Assembly: GCF_003751085.1 (NCBI RefSeq)
Contig: NZ_RJJY01000001.1
Span: 3,410,001-3,474,000, forward strand
DNA length: 64,000 nucleotides
Reading direction: 5' to 3'
Source of the DNA: Micromonospora sp. Llam0
GTDB taxonomy: Bacteria > Actinomycetota > Actinomycetes > Mycobacteriales > Micromonosporaceae
Positions 50,927 to 60,734 of this stretch are shown here, one piece after another. A program made the translations under genes and the position numbers. Position 1 is the first letter of the stretch; every line of letters starts with the position of its first letter. Below the pieces are notes generated by a model. The model did no database searches, was not told the DNA's origin, and saw only the letters and a program-made list of their open reading frames with translations.

Positions 50927-53166
50927 CGCTCTCCTTGCCAGATGGCTTGAACCCACAGCCGACCACCGGAGACCACGGTGGACTGCCGGACCCCGTCGCC
51001 GTCCGGCACCGGCGGCGGTGGCTGGCAGGCTGCGACGAGGCTGACGGTCACCGTCCCGCCGGTGCTGACGACCGTCAGCCGGGCCTTGCCGCTGGCCGTG
51101 GCGAGGGCGGCGATCGCCGGCTCGACGAGCCGCCGGCGCACCGGCGGCGACAGCTCGGGCCGGGTGCCACGCTCGGCGAAGGAGACCGTGACGCCGTTGC
51201 GCTCGGCCAGCTCGATGCAGGCCCGCAGCTCGTGGGACAGGGAATCGGCGGTGCCGGCGTCCTCGGCGATGAGCCGGCGCATCCGGGCCGCCTCGGCCGC
51301 GCACGACCGGCGTACCGCCTCGTCGCCGGGGTCCAGCTCGCCGCTGGCCAGACCCTCCAGCAGCGGTACGGTGGTGGCCGCCAGCGCCGACATCCGGTCG
51401 GCCCGGTCGGCGTGCAGGTGCCGGGCGACCGCCTCGGCGGTGCGTACCCGCTCGGCGGCGCCCATCGCCCGGGCCGACGACGTCGCCATCTGGCGCAGTA
51501 CGGCGGCGATCATCGCGATCGCGAACTGGAAGGCGAGCACCGCCCAGCTGGCGCTCACCGCGCCGGCGACGCTCAACGCCGCCTCACCGGCGACGGCGGC
51601 CGGGCCGAACGTCATCAGGTACTGGGCGACGAGGACGGCCGCGAAGGCGGCGATCCGGGCGTCCATCATGAGCAGGACGACCTGCCAGCCGGCGTCGCCC
51701 TCCGACCAGTGCGCCGGGCCGAGCAGGTACTCCGGCCGCATCGACGAGGTCGCCAGGGCGGACAGCCCGAAGACCAGCGCGAGCAGCGGCAGCCGCCATC
51801 GGCCGAGCCGGCGGTCGCGCCAGGCGGCGACGCCCACGGCGAGAGTCACCGCCAGCAGGCCGGACCAGGCGACGAGCTGCGGCCAGAGCGAGGTGTACGC
51901 CTCGCGGCTGGTCAGCAGCCGGGCCAGGTCGAGCAGCAGCAGGATCGCCAGGCTCAGCACGACGACGGCCCAGCGCAGGCCCCGCTGGAACGAGGCCGCG
52001 ATGACGCCCTGGTCGCTGCCGGTGACCTCGGGAACGGCCCGGGGGCAGGTCAGGGTGACGGTGGTGCCGTGGCCGGGCCGGCTGTCGATCCGGGCCTGAC
52101 CGCCGACGCGGATCATCCGCTCGACCAGCGAGCGGGTCACCCCGTACCGCCCGGTGCCGACCTGTGCCGCGTCGAAGCCGACGCCGCGGTCGGTGATCGT
52201 CACCGTGACCTGCTCGTCGTCGTACGTCACCCGGATCTCGGCGGCGACGGTCCCGGCGTGCCGGGCCACGTTGGTCACCGCCTCGCGGACGCCGCGGCTG
52301 AGGGCCATCGCGTCGGCGGCCGGCAGCGGCAGTCTGTCGGGGGTGTGCCAGGTGAGGTGCAGGGCGTCGGCGGTGCCGGCGGCGTCACGCAGCAGCGCGA
52401 CAAGGTCGGTCTCGCCCTGGGCGGCCTCGGCGGACCGGTGCAGTTCCCGCAGATCCCGGCGGGCCTGCTCGGCGAGCCACGGCTCGTGGCGGGCCAGCAC
52501 GCCGCCGCCGACCATCAGCAGGGTCGCGGCGGCGGTGTCGTGCAGCGCCGCGAGGTACTCCCGTTCGTCACGCCGCCGGGCCGCCGCGACCGCCGCCGCC
52601 CGCCGCAGCTGCGCGGCCCGCTCGACGGCCCGGTCGGCGGCGCGGGCACCGCGCCGGACGAACCGGTACAGCCCCCAGGAGAGCGCCGCCTGCGCGGCCG
52701 TCCACGGCCCGATAGCCGGGTCGGCAAGCCAGCCGCCCGGGTCGGCCAGGGTCGCGCCGACGAAGTACGCGGTCACGATCGCGGCGGTGGCCCCGGTGAG
52801 CAGCGGCCAGTCGATCTGCCACGGGTAGGTGACGACGACCAGGTTGACGACGACGAGGATCCAGGTCGACCCCCCGCGCGGGTCCGACACGACGGTCCAG
52901 CTCTGGGTCAGGCAGGCTCCGCACACCGCCGCGACGTCGACCAGCGGCAGCCAGCGGCGGGTACGCCGGGAGCCCCGCGCCAGGGCGACGGCGTAGCCCA
53001 GGCTCCACGCGTTGAACACCACCACGACCACCATGGCGACCGTCCGGTCGGGTGCGGTGCCGAGGACCAGATAGACCGAGCTGGACAGTCCGATCACGAC
53101 GGTACGCAGGCCGAGCGCGTACCGCAGCCCCTGGCGGAGAAGTCGCTGTTCCACCGCGCCCGGCAC
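50923..53166 (-). CDS. Sensor histidine kinase with two tandem TM-kinase modules, the second degenerate
   Basis: A 747-residue protein, about twice the usual size. Module one has about six membrane segments (18-170), the dimerisation histidine His209 in EYLAALHDTAAATLL, and a HATPase domain (about 290-370) with the N box (VREAVTNVARHAG) and G box (TDRGVGFD, then RPGHGTTVTLTCP). Module two repeats this with about five membrane segments (395-560) and a coiled region (ERVRTAEAVARHLHADRADR). Its ATPase-like end (LVEPAIAALATASGKARLTV) lacks clear N and G boxes, so it is probably a sensing or regulatory pseudokinase. It is coupled to the response regulator and divergent from the HtrA-like protease. 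The GTG start is weakly supported. Confidence 0.85.
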   Translation of the reverse strand: MPGAVEQRLLRQGLRYALGLRTVVIGLSSSVYLVLGTAPDRTVAMVVVVVFNAWSLGYAVALARGSRRTRRWLPLVDVAAVCGACLTQSWTVVSDPRGGSTWILVVVNLVVVTYPWQIDWPLLTGATAAIVTAYFVGATLADPGGWLADPAIGPWTAAQAALSWGLYRFVRRGARAADRAVERAAQLRRAAAVAAARRRDEREYLAALHDTAAATLLMVGGGVLARHEPWLAEQARRDLRELHRSAEAAQGETDLVALLRDAAGTADALHLTWHTPDRLPLPAADAMALSRGVREAVTNVARHAGTVAAEIRVTYDDEQVTVTITDRGVGFDAAQVGTGRYGVTRSLVERMIRVGGQARIDSRPGHGTTVTLTCPRAVPEVTGSDQGVIAASFQRGLRWAVVVLSLAILLLLDLARLLTSREAYTSLWPQLVAWSGLLAVTLAVGVAAWRDRRLGRWRLPLLALVFGLSALATSSMRPEYLLGPAHWSEGDAGWQVVLLMMDARIAAFAAVLVAQYLMTFGPAAVAGEAALSVAGAVSASWAVLAFQFAIAMIAAVLRQMATSSARAMGAAERVRTAEAVARHLHADRADRMSALAATTVPLLEGLASGELDPGDEAVRRSCAAEAARMRRLIAEDAGTADSLSHELRACIELAERNGVTVSFAERGTRPELSPPVRRRLVEPAIAALATASGKARLTVVSTGGTVTVSLVAACQPPPPVPDGDGVRQSTVVSGGRLWVQAIWQGER

Positions 53167-53299
53167 GGAGCTGATCGTATCGAGGCCGCGCCACGTCCCG
53201 GGCCCACGATGGGGGTCAAACGACCATCACCGGGCCCCCACCAGCGCCGATACGCTCGATCACGCAGACGGGACGGTGGGTAGGTCTCATGGGGGTGCC

Positions 53300-54106
53300 A
53301 TGGCAACGCGCGTGCTGCGCTGGGCTGCCGCGACGGGCGTCACGGCCGCGCTGATCGCGCTCGCGGCGGTCGTCGGCGTCCAGGCGGGGCAGATCGACCA
53401 ACTGCGGGAGGATCTGGCCGGGGCGCAGCGCAGCCAGCAGGAGGCCGCCGACGGCACCGATCAGCGCCTGGACAGCCTGGACGGCCGGCTCGCCGCGGTC
53501 GAGGACGACGCTGAGCAGGCCTTCGACCCGCCGGCGGTGGCGGCCGCCGTCCTGCCCAGCGTCTTCCAGGTGATCGCGGACGACTTCTCGGGCAGTGCGT
53601 TCGCCGTCACGATGTCCGGCGACAGTCCCTCCGACGGGACCAGACGCACCAACGTGCTGACCGCCTTCCATGTGGTCGAGGCGGTCTGGACGAGCGACGG
53701 CAGGTCGGTGCAGCTGGAACGGGACGGCAAGCGGTACACGGCGGTGATCGCCGACGTGGACCAGTCGCGGGACATCGCCCTGCTGAAGGTCGACACCGGG
53801 TTCGCCGGCCTGCCCGCCGCCGCAGATCCCCCCGGCGCCGGCGAGAGCGTCCTGGTCGTCGGCGCGCCGCTCGGGCTCACCCAGACGATCACGACCGGCG
53901 TGGTCAGCGCGGTCCGGGACCGGACCGACGGCCCCGGATCGGTGATCCAGTTCGACGCGCCTGTCAACCCCGGCAACTCCGGCGGCCCGGTGATCAACAC
54001 GCGTAAGGAGGTCGTGGGGATCGCCAACGCGAAGGCGCGGGACGCGGAGGGCATCGGGCTCGCGGTACCGATCCAGACCGCCTGCGAGACCTTCCACGTC
54101 TGCTGA
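53300..54106 (+). CDS. Membrane-anchored HtrA-like serine protease
   Basis: A 268-residue protein with one N-terminal membrane segment (about 8-28), a short coiled coil (30-75, QIDQLREDLAGAQRSQQEAA) and a trypsin-like domain. The triad is His124 (LTAFHVVEA), Asp158 (QSRDIALLKV) and Ser227 (NPGNSGGPVIN). There is no PDZ domain, unlike full HtrA/DegP. It ends TACETFHVC with two cysteines. The likely role is extracytoplasmic protein quality control. ATG 53300 has a GGGGG tract upstream; an ATG at 53276 is less likely. It is followed after 20 bp by the proline-rich coiled-coil gene and is divergent from the sensor kinase. Confidence 0.88.
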   Translation: MATRVLRWAAATGVTAALIALAAVVGVQAGQIDQLREDLAGAQRSQQEAADGTDQRLDSLDGRLAAVEDDAEQAFDPPAVAAAVLPSVFQVIADDFSGSAFAVTMSGDSPSDGTRRTNVLTAFHVVEAVWTSDGRSVQLERDGKRYTAVIADVDQSRDIALLKVDTGFAGLPAAADPPGAGESVLVVGAPLGLTQTITTGVVSAVRDRTDGPGSVIQFDAPVNPGNSGGPVINTRKEVVGIANAKARDAEGIGLAVPIQTACETFHVC

Positions 54107-54126
54107 TCGATCTCATCGGAGGAACC

Positions 54127-54795
<669 letters not shown>

Positions 54796-55000
54796 GCGAC
54801 GACCATGGGTGAACGGCGTCGTTCGCCGGTGACGGTCGGCGGCGTCCGCCACACCGGGTGAGGAGGCGACAACCGGCAGAACCATGGCTGCGCGCTGACT
54901 AGTCGGACACCTTAGGCCGATTCCTAGGCTAGCCGGCTGCACATCGGCTGGCCCGGTACGTTGTCGACGGCAGATCCCCGAACCACTCCGGAGTCCAGTC

Positions 55001-55813
55001 GTGAACCTGCGTCCCGTTGCCGTCCGTCTCGCCGTCGGTGCCGTGTTCGTCGCCGCCGCTGCCGTCGCCACGGCCGCTGGTGCAGCCAGCTCCGATGTCG
55101 CCCTGCCGCCGGTCGACGCCCGGTTCGACTACCAGATCGGCGAGCCGTACGCGCCACCTGACGGCGTCACGGTGGTCAGCCGCGACCGTGAGGCAACCCC
55201 GGCCGCCGGGCTCTACAACATCTGCTACGTCAACGCCTTCCAGGTCCAGCCGCACGAGGTCACCTGGTGGCAGCGCAACCACGACGACCTGCTGCTGCGC
55301 GACGCCGACGGCGAGTACGTCGTCGACGGCGACTGGAACGAGATCCTGCTCGACATCTCCACCGCCGCGAAACGCACCGCGATCGCCGACATCGTCAACG
55401 ACTGGATCGACGGCTGTGCCGCCGACGGCTTCCAGGCCGTCGAGCCCGACAACATCGACTCGTACGACCGCTCCGACGACCTGCTCACCCTCGACGACGC
55501 CGTCGAATACCTGAAACTGCTGGCCCCGCACGCGCACGCCGCCGGGCTGGCGATCGGCCAGAAGAACACCACCGAACTCGGCACCCGGGGCAGAGCCGCC
55601 GGCCTCGACTTCGCCATCGCCGAGGAATGCGGCCGCTACGACGAATGCGGCGACTACACCAGGGTGTACGGCGACCACGTCATCGACATCGAGTACACCG
55701 ACAACGCTTACACCAAGGCGTGCGCGGCAGTCGGCGCGGACGTGTCCGTGGTCCGCCGCGACGTCGACGTCACCGCGCCCGGCAGTCGCACCTACGTCTA
55801 CCGGGCCTGCTAG
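55001..55813 (+). CDS. Secreted GH114-like endo-alpha-1,4-polygalactosaminidase
   Basis: A 270-residue protein with a signal peptide (about 1-28, ending AGAA). The mature part follows the GH114 pattern: ARFDYQIGEPYAPPDGV at the start, INA-type strand (YNICYVNAFQVQP), EILLDIS, GFQAVEPDNIDSYDRSD (candidate catalytic acids), IGQKNT and DFAIAEECGRY. Family members hydrolyse alpha-1,4-galactosamine polymers found in microbial exopolysaccharides such as Pel, so biofilm or competitor-matrix degradation is possible. GTG 55001 is the start. The 205-bp gap upstream contains no gene. Its TAG stop overlaps the stop of the convergent oxidoreductase. Confidence 0.78.
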   Translation: MNLRPVAVRLAVGAVFVAAAAVATAAGAASSDVALPPVDARFDYQIGEPYAPPDGVTVVSRDREATPAAGLYNICYVNAFQVQPHEVTWWQRNHDDLLLRDADGEYVVDGDWNEILLDISTAAKRTAIADIVNDWIDGCAADGFQAVEPDNIDSYDRSDDLLTLDDAVEYLKLLAPHAHAAGLAIGQKNTTELGTRGRAAGLDFAIAEECGRYDECGDYTRVYGDHVIDIEYTDNAYTKACAAVGADVSVVRRDVDVTAPGSRTYVYRAC

Positions 55814-57039
55814 CCGGACCGGGAGTCCCGGGTGCCGGCAGCGGTGGCCGGGCGGGCGGCGCTGCGGGTGACGCGGCGGCGGCGGGTCGGCAGCCGCAGC
55901 GTCGGGTTGGCGACGCCCCAGGCGGCACCCTTGCAGACCAGTTCCTTGTAGCCGGCGGCGAGCCGTCCGGTCAGCACGGCCGGTTTGGCGCGGTCGTCGG
56001 CGGTGACGTACTGGATCAGGCCCTCGCGGCGGCCCAGCGAGATGCACTGGTTGACGTAGCGCAGCGGCGCGTTCGGCAGTTTCCCGCCGGTCAGCCGGGC
56101 CGCGATCGAGTCGGCTGCCTGCCACGCCATCGGGGTGCCCGAGGCGCACGACATCCGCAGCGGCCTGCCGCCGGGGCCGATCGCCCGGGCCGCGTCGCCG
56201 ACGGCGTACACGTCCGGATGCGACACCGAGCGCATGGTGCCGTCGACGACGATCTGGCCGCTGTCGGCAAGCTCCAATCCGGTGGTACGGGCGATCGGGT
56301 GGACGGCGAACCCGGCGGTCCAGACGGTGACCGCGGCCGGGACGGTGTCGCCGTCGGCGGTGGTGACCCGGTCGGCGGCGACGGCGGTGACGGCGGTGTG
56401 CTCGTACACGGCGATGTTGAGCCCGGCGAGGACCTTGCGCAGATGGGCACGACCCTTCGGCGAGAGGGTGTCGCCGAGGCCGTCGCGGACGGCGAGGGCG
56501 ACGTCGAGATCCGGGCGGGCCTCGGCGATCTCGGTCGCGGCCTCCAGTCCGGTCAGGCCGCCGCCGACCACGACGACCGGCTGCCCGGCGGCGAGGCGGG
56601 CAAGGCGGTCCCGCAGCCGCCGTGCTCCGGGCCGGCTGGCGATCTCGTCGGCGTGTTCGACGACGCCGGGGACGGCACCGGGGTTCCAGCCGCTGCCGAG
56701 GGCGTAGACGAGCGTGTCGTAGCCGAGCACCTCGGTGCCGTCGCCCGCGACTCCGCTCCCGGCCGCGTCCGCGACCGTGACCGTCTTGGCGTCGACGTCG
56801 ACACCGGTGACCGTGGCGATCCGCAGCTCGACGCCGGTGCCGGCGAACATGTCGCGCAGCGGCCGGGGCTTGAGGTCCTGGCCGGTCGCCAGCTGGTGCA
56901 TCCGTACGCGTTCGACGAAGTCGGGTTCGGCGTTGACGACGGTGATGGCGACGTCTGCGGGGTCGAGCCGCCGGGCGAGGCGGCCGGCGGCGGTGGCTCC
57001 GGCGTAGCCGGCGCCGAGGACGATGATGCGGTGCCGCAT
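55810..57039 (-). CDS. FAD-dependent pyridine-nucleotide oxidoreductase (NDH-2-like)
   Basis: A 409-residue two-dinucleotide-binding flavoprotein. The FAD Rossmann motif is GAGYAGATAAGRLARR at the N-terminus, the NAD(P)H motif is VVVVGGGLTGLEAATEIAE near 155, and the second FAD contact is VYAVGDAARAIG near 285. It lacks the redox-active CxxxxC disulfide, which points to NADH dehydrogenase II-like enzymes instead of disulfide reductases. The C-terminal 25 residues are Arg/Ala-rich and disordered. It is 101 bp from the ECF41 sigma gene on the same strand; ECF41 sigmas commonly control adjacent oxidoreductases. ATG 57039 follows AGGAGCAGG. Confidence 0.92.
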   Translation of the reverse strand: MRHRIIVLGAGYAGATAAGRLARRLDPADVAITVVNAEPDFVERVRMHQLATGQDLKPRPLRDMFAGTGVELRIATVTGVDVDAKTVTVADAAGSGVAGDGTEVLGYDTLVYALGSGWNPGAVPGVVEHADEIASRPGARRLRDRLARLAAGQPVVVVGGGLTGLEAATEIAEARPDLDVALAVRDGLGDTLSPKGRAHLRKVLAGLNIAVYEHTAVTAVAADRVTTADGDTVPAAVTVWTAGFAVHPIARTTGLELADSGQIVVDGTMRSVSHPDVYAVGDAARAIGPGGRPLRMSCASGTPMAWQAADSIAARLTGGKLPNAPLRYVNQCISLGRREGLIQYVTADDRAKPAVLTGRLAAGYKELVCKGAAWGVANPTLRLPTRRRRVTRSAARPATAAGTRDSRSG

Positions 57040-57140
57040 GTCCTGCTCCTGTCTGTCTGCACGGGGTGTGATGCCACTTGAACCGGGCAGCCCCGCGGTT
57101 GCTGACGCGACAGCGACGTGAAGCAGCTCACACAGTGTGG

Positions 57141-58085
57141 TCAGAAGACGGTGAACAGCGGTTCCCCGTGCTCGGCAGCGGCCCAGGACGCGGTGGCCCG
57201 GTGCAGCTTGTCGGGGTTGACCTGGCTGCGGATCACGGCGACGCCGTCGGCGGTGACCTGCAGACACATGACGCCGATGACCCGACCGTCGATGACGACC
57301 ACGACCGCCGGGTCACCGTTGGCGGTCCAGACGTACAGCTCTGCTGAGCCGCCGAGCAGGGCGCGTTTGGCCGCACCGGGGGTGAACAGGCCGCGTAGGA
57401 ACTTCGCGACCGCGACGGCACCGACGACCGGCGTGACGCGGGCCGGGACGTGTCCGCCGCCGTCGCCGATCGACACGGCGTCGCCGGTGAGCAGGCGTAC
57501 CAGCGGTTCGATCCGACCGCTGGTCGCGGCGGACAGGAACTCTTCGACGACCCGGCGGGCGGCGGCCCGGTCGACCTCGGTACGGGCCCGGCCGTCGGCG
57601 AGGTGCCGCCGGGCCCGGTGCAGGAGCTGCTGGCTGGCGGCCTCGGAGACGCCGAGGATGCCGGCGATGTCGCGGTGCGGGTAGTCGAACGCCTCCCGCA
57701 GGACGTAGACGGCCCGCTCCTGCGGCGTCAGGCGTTCCATCAGGGCGAGGACGGCGTACGACACGGATTCGCGCTGTTCGGCGGTGTCGGCCGGGCCGAG
57801 CATCGGGTCGCCGGCCAGCAGCGGCTCGGGCAGCCACTGACCGACGTACGTCTCCCGGCGGGCCCGCGCGGAGGTCAACTGGGTGAGGCACAGGTTGGTG
57901 AGGACCTTGGTCAGCCACGCCTCGGGGACCTCGATCCGGTCGACGTCGGCGGCCTGCCAGCGCAGGAACGTCTCCTGTACGGCGTCCTCAGCTTCGCTGG
58001 CCGAGCCGAGCAGGCGGTAGGCGATCGCCGCCAGGCGCGGCCTGGCCGCCTCGAACCGGTCGACGTCGTCCGCCGTCAAAGCCAT
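57141..58085 (-). CDS. ECF41-type RNA polymerase sigma factor with SnoaL-like tail
   Basis: A 314-residue sigma factor. Region 2 (about 10-75) includes AYRLLGSASEAEDAVQETF, and region 4 (about 120-170) contains LTPQERAVYVLREAFDYPHR and a helix-turn-helix. The C-terminal SnoaL-like domain (about 185-314) carries the ECF41 hallmark motifs: WLPEPL in the linker, DGGG, and NPDKL near the end, which in characterised members regulate the sigma in place of a separate anti-sigma factor. The neighbouring NDH-2-like gene is the expected target. ATG 58085 begins MALTADDVDRFEA; an in-frame ATG at 58103 is possible. Confidence 0.93.
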   Translation of the reverse strand: MALTADDVDRFEAARPRLAAIAYRLLGSASEAEDAVQETFLRWQAADVDRIEVPEAWLTKVLTNLCLTQLTSARARRETYVGQWLPEPLLAGDPMLGPADTAEQRESVSYAVLALMERLTPQERAVYVLREAFDYPHRDIAGILGVSEAASQQLLHRARRHLADGRARTEVDRAAARRVVEEFLSAATSGRIEPLVRLLTGDAVSIGDGGGHVPARVTPVVGAVAVAKFLRGLFTPGAAKRALLGGSAELYVWTANGDPAVVVVIDGRVIGVMCLQVTADGVAVIRSQVNPDKLHRATASWAAAEHGEPLFTVF

Positions 58086-58150
58086 GACCCCGATGGTAAG
58101 CATGGCGGGACCCGAGTCGGGTCCCGCCTGGCCAGCACCTCCCGTCTGGG

Positions 58151-58936
58151 CTATCGACCTGCGTCGACCAGGAACAGGCTCGCCGGGTCGACGCCGGGTG
58201 CGGTGCGGAGAGTCAGCAGCTCCGCGTCGGAAAACCCGCTCATCTCAAGACCGACCCTGGACAGCGCCAGAGCGCTGGCGACCGACTGTCCCTCGGCCAG
58301 GGCGGCGTAGAAGCGGGCGGCGAACGCGATCGCTGCTTTGTCGCTGATCCGATCGCTCATCCCGACGGCGGCGGAGACCACCGTCGTCAGCACCTCCAGT
58401 TGTGCCGCCGAGTGGCACGAGTTCAGCACCACCAGGCGGGGCGGCCGGTCGACGGCGTTCAGCGCGTTCAGGAACGTCCCGGCGCTCATCGCCGAGCTGG
58501 AGGCAGGCGAGCCGCTGCCGCCGTCGAATTCCAGCATGGATCTGCTGCCATGTCCGGAGAAGTGGACGACGTGCGGGCGACAGCGCGCCAGCCCGTCCAG
58601 CAGATCGGTACCGGTGGCGGCGGTCATCGGTTCGACGGCGACCATTTCCCGGTACGTGGCTGCCCGCACCGCTTCCCGGACGATCCGGAGGTCCTGGTCC
58701 ACCCGCAGGTCGCCGTGCGGGGCAGCGGTCAGGTACAGGATTCGGAGCGATCCGGCCGCTTGTGGGACACCGGTCGTGGGCACTGCGTCGATCGGCGCGG
58801 ACGGTGCCTGGCCGTCGCCGGATGGTGCGTTCTTTTCGGCCTTCGCCGCGCTTCTTTCGGCCTTCGCGTTGTTGCCGATGGCCACCGCCGACTCGTCGAC
58901 GTTCATGTTGCTGATGTTGAAGTTGTCACCGCCCAT
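58151..58936 (-). CDS. CHAT-domain (caspase-like) protease
   Basis: A 261-residue protein. Residues about 63-230 form a CHAT caspase-like fold with the dyad His129 (VVHFSGHGS) and Cys174 (LVVLNSCHSA). The N-terminus (MGGDNFNISNMNVDESAVAI then GNNAKAERSAAKAE) is not catalytic and resembles the last residues of the upstream membrane protein: ISNMNVDESAVAIGNNAKA aligns without gaps to ISESTFVNSAVAVGSQSSA, with 8 of 19 identities. CHAT proteases act in bacterial conflict and cell-suicide systems (for example with gasdermins or TPR-CHAT effectors) and need a trigger partner. The 16-bp spacing after the membrane gene makes that protein the likely partner. ATG 58936 follows GAGAGGTG. Confidence 0.88.
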   Translation of the reverse strand: MGGDNFNISNMNVDESAVAIGNNAKAERSAAKAEKNAPSGDGQAPSAPIDAVPTTGVPQAAGSLRILYLTAAPHGDLRVDQDLRIVREAVRAATYREMVAVEPMTAATGTDLLDGLARCRPHVVHFSGHGSRSMLEFDGGSGSPASSSAMSAGTFLNALNAVDRPPRLVVLNSCHSAAQLEVLTTVVSAAVGMSDRISDKAAIAFAARFYAALAEGQSVASALALSRVGLEMSGFSDAELLTLRTAPGVDPASLFLVDAGR

Positions 58937-58952
58937 TGTTCGGCCACACCTC

Positions 58953-60734
58953 TCAGTTGCTTGCCGACGATTGAGAGCCGACAGCCACCGCACTGTTGAC
59001 GAACGTGCTCTCCGAGATCGTCGTACTGTTGTTCTGGATGTAGGTCATCCGGGTCCGATACTCGGAGGTGTCGACGTGGTGTTCCTCGAGGTAGTCGATC
59101 AGGGCCTCGGACACCGCCTTCTCGACCAGCTTCAGGTACTTCTCGGCGTCCAGGGACTGGAGGAACTTCTGTGGGGTCTCCTCGCTCGCCAGTTCCCGCA
59201 CGCTGACCCGCGCACCGTAGTCGTGGATGAGGTTCTGCTGGCTGTCCTCACGTGCCCGGTCCATCCGGTTCGACAGCGTCATGATCTGCCAGAGTGACCG
59301 CGCCGCGTGCAGTGGCGCCTTGATGGTGTCCGGCCAGAGTTTCACCGCGCTCGACACCGCCTCGCCGAGGCGCAGTGCCGCCGACTTCCGCAGGCGGTCG
59401 GCGATGTGGTACTCCTCGACGATCGGCGGCAACATCATGCCGAGAAACTCGGCGTACAGTCGGCCACCTTCGACCGCCACATGCACGAAGGCGGATATGA
59501 CGACTTCCTGGTTCTGCGCCGGCAGCACCAGGCGTCCGTCGCCGGTGACGACCGGTTTGCCCTCGACGCCGATGGTGATGCGCTGGTAGTAGCGCAGCCC
59601 TCCCTGCGGGTGGCGGATGATCGCGGCGATGGCTTCGGGTGAGGCCACCGAGTGCGGCCGGCGGGCCGGGTCCAGGAGCGGGTCGCCCTCGCGGCGCTCG
59701 CCGTCGGCGACGATGTGGTCCGCTACCCGTACGCCGGGCACCCGCTGGTGCTCGGGCAGCGCGGAATCGGTGAGCGCCCAGACCCGCTTGCGGATCGCGA
59801 CGTGGATCTCGTACGGGTCGACCGAGTCGTGGACGCTGACGCGCGGCTGGGGCGTCGAATCCGTAGGGGGCAGCAGGGTCGGGTCGGACCGTAGGCTCAG
59901 GGCCATCGTCCACGAGGCGTTGCCGACCGAGGCGCCCGCTCCGAGTAGCGGGTTGCGGGCGTGCACGGTGACGTTGCCGTTCTGCGTCCCGCGTACCCAG
60001 TGCAGCCGCTGGGCGATCCGCTCGTTGGGCAGCTGCGGAGCGCTGCCCGGCACATCCGCGCCGAACGCCTGCAGAATCGTCCGGAAGGCCATCATCCGGT
60101 GCACGGCGAGAGCAGCCAGGGTGCCGACCGCGAACGTCAGCGGCAGGGCCAGCGCGAACGTGAAGAACGCATCGATCACCGGCAGGGCACCACTCAACGG
60201 GTCATCGCCGGCCAGCCCCGTCGGATCGTTGTTTTCGGGCGCCAAACTGGCGAACAGGAGCAGGAGCGGCGAATAGATGCCGAGGCAGCAGAAGACGATG
60301 GCCGCTGCGACGAAGTACGCCGTGCCACGAGGCCCCCTCGTGTACTTGGGGGCTCCGCGGTACTTACTCCGGTGGAGGAGCCCCGCCGCCACCAGAATCC
60401 AGGCGAGCGTCACGAACGGGAAGGTGATGAGGCCGATCAGCAGCAGCCCGGTCAGGACGGAATCCCTGATGACCAGCATCTTCCGGGCCTGGAAGGAGTG
60501 CCGGACCACCGGATCGAGGTCGAAGTCGACGGAGTTCGCGACGGCGCGTTGCTCGTCTCCGACCACCTCGTCGATGACGGTACGGGCGAAGTCGTTGTTG
60601 AGATAGGCCGCGCTGCACAGCATGCGGGTGATCGGGCTGTACGTGGGCGGAGGCTGGAGAGGCGGTGGCGTGTAGAAGAACGGGACAGGCTGCTCTCCCG
60701 GCTTCGATCCATCGGTCTCCGTACTATCGATCAT
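58953..60734 (-). CDS. Multipass membrane protein, probable partner of the CHAT protease
   Basis: A 593-residue protein of an uncharacterised actinobacterial type. It starts with a Pro-rich tail (VPFFYTPPPLQPPPTYSPIT), then a conserved-looking segment (RMLCSAAYLNNDFARTVIDE, then DFDLDPVVRHSFQARKM), four hydrophobic segments (about 92-125, 140-165 and 188-215), and a large cytoplasmic part from about 220 (QNGNVTVHARNPLLGAGASV, SVDPYEIHVAIRKRVW) to a helical end. The last 22 residues, TISESTFVNSAVAVGSQSSA and SN, carry the motif also found at the CHAT N-terminus. No enzyme motif is seen. It may sense envelope damage and hold or activate the protease. That is inference from operon and motif. Confidence 0.7.
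   Translation of the reverse strand: MIDSTETDGSKPGEQPVPFFYTPPPLQPPPTYSPITRMLCSAAYLNNDFARTVIDEVVGDEQRAVANSVDFDLDPVVRHSFQARKMLVIRDSVLTGLLLIGLITFPFVTLAWILVAAGLLHRSKYRGAPKYTRGPRGTAYFVAAAIVFCCLGIYSPLLLLFASLAPENNDPTGLAGDDPLSGALPVIDAFFTFALALPLTFAVGTLAALAVHRMMAFRTILQAFGADVPGSAPQLPNERIAQRLHWVRGTQNGNVTVHARNPLLGAGASVGNASWTMALSLRSDPTLLPPTDSTPQPRVSVHDSVDPYEIHVAIRKRVWALTDSALPEHQRVPGVRVADHIVADGERREGDPLLDPARRPHSVASPEAIAAIIRHPQGGLRYYQRITIGVEGKPVVTGDGRLVLPAQNQEVVISAFVHVAVEGGRLYAEFLGMMLPPIVEEYHIADRLRKSAALRLGEAVSSAVKLWPDTIKAPLHAARSLWQIMTLSNRMDRAREDSQQNLIHDYGARVSVRELASEETPQKFLQSLDAEKYLKLVEKAVSEALIDYLEEHHVDTSEYRTRMTYIQNNSTTISESTFVNSAVAVGSQSSASN

Noticed and set aside
50935..53283. Long + strand open frame opposite the sensor kinase
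   Set aside because: Shadow of the kinase frame; Gly/Arg/Gln-rich with no domain.
57040..57140. ECF41 target promoter before the flavoprotein gene
   Set aside because: I looked for a TGTCACA-type -35 with a CGTC -10 at normal spacing and did not find a convincing pair, so regulation by the sigma factor rests on gene context only.
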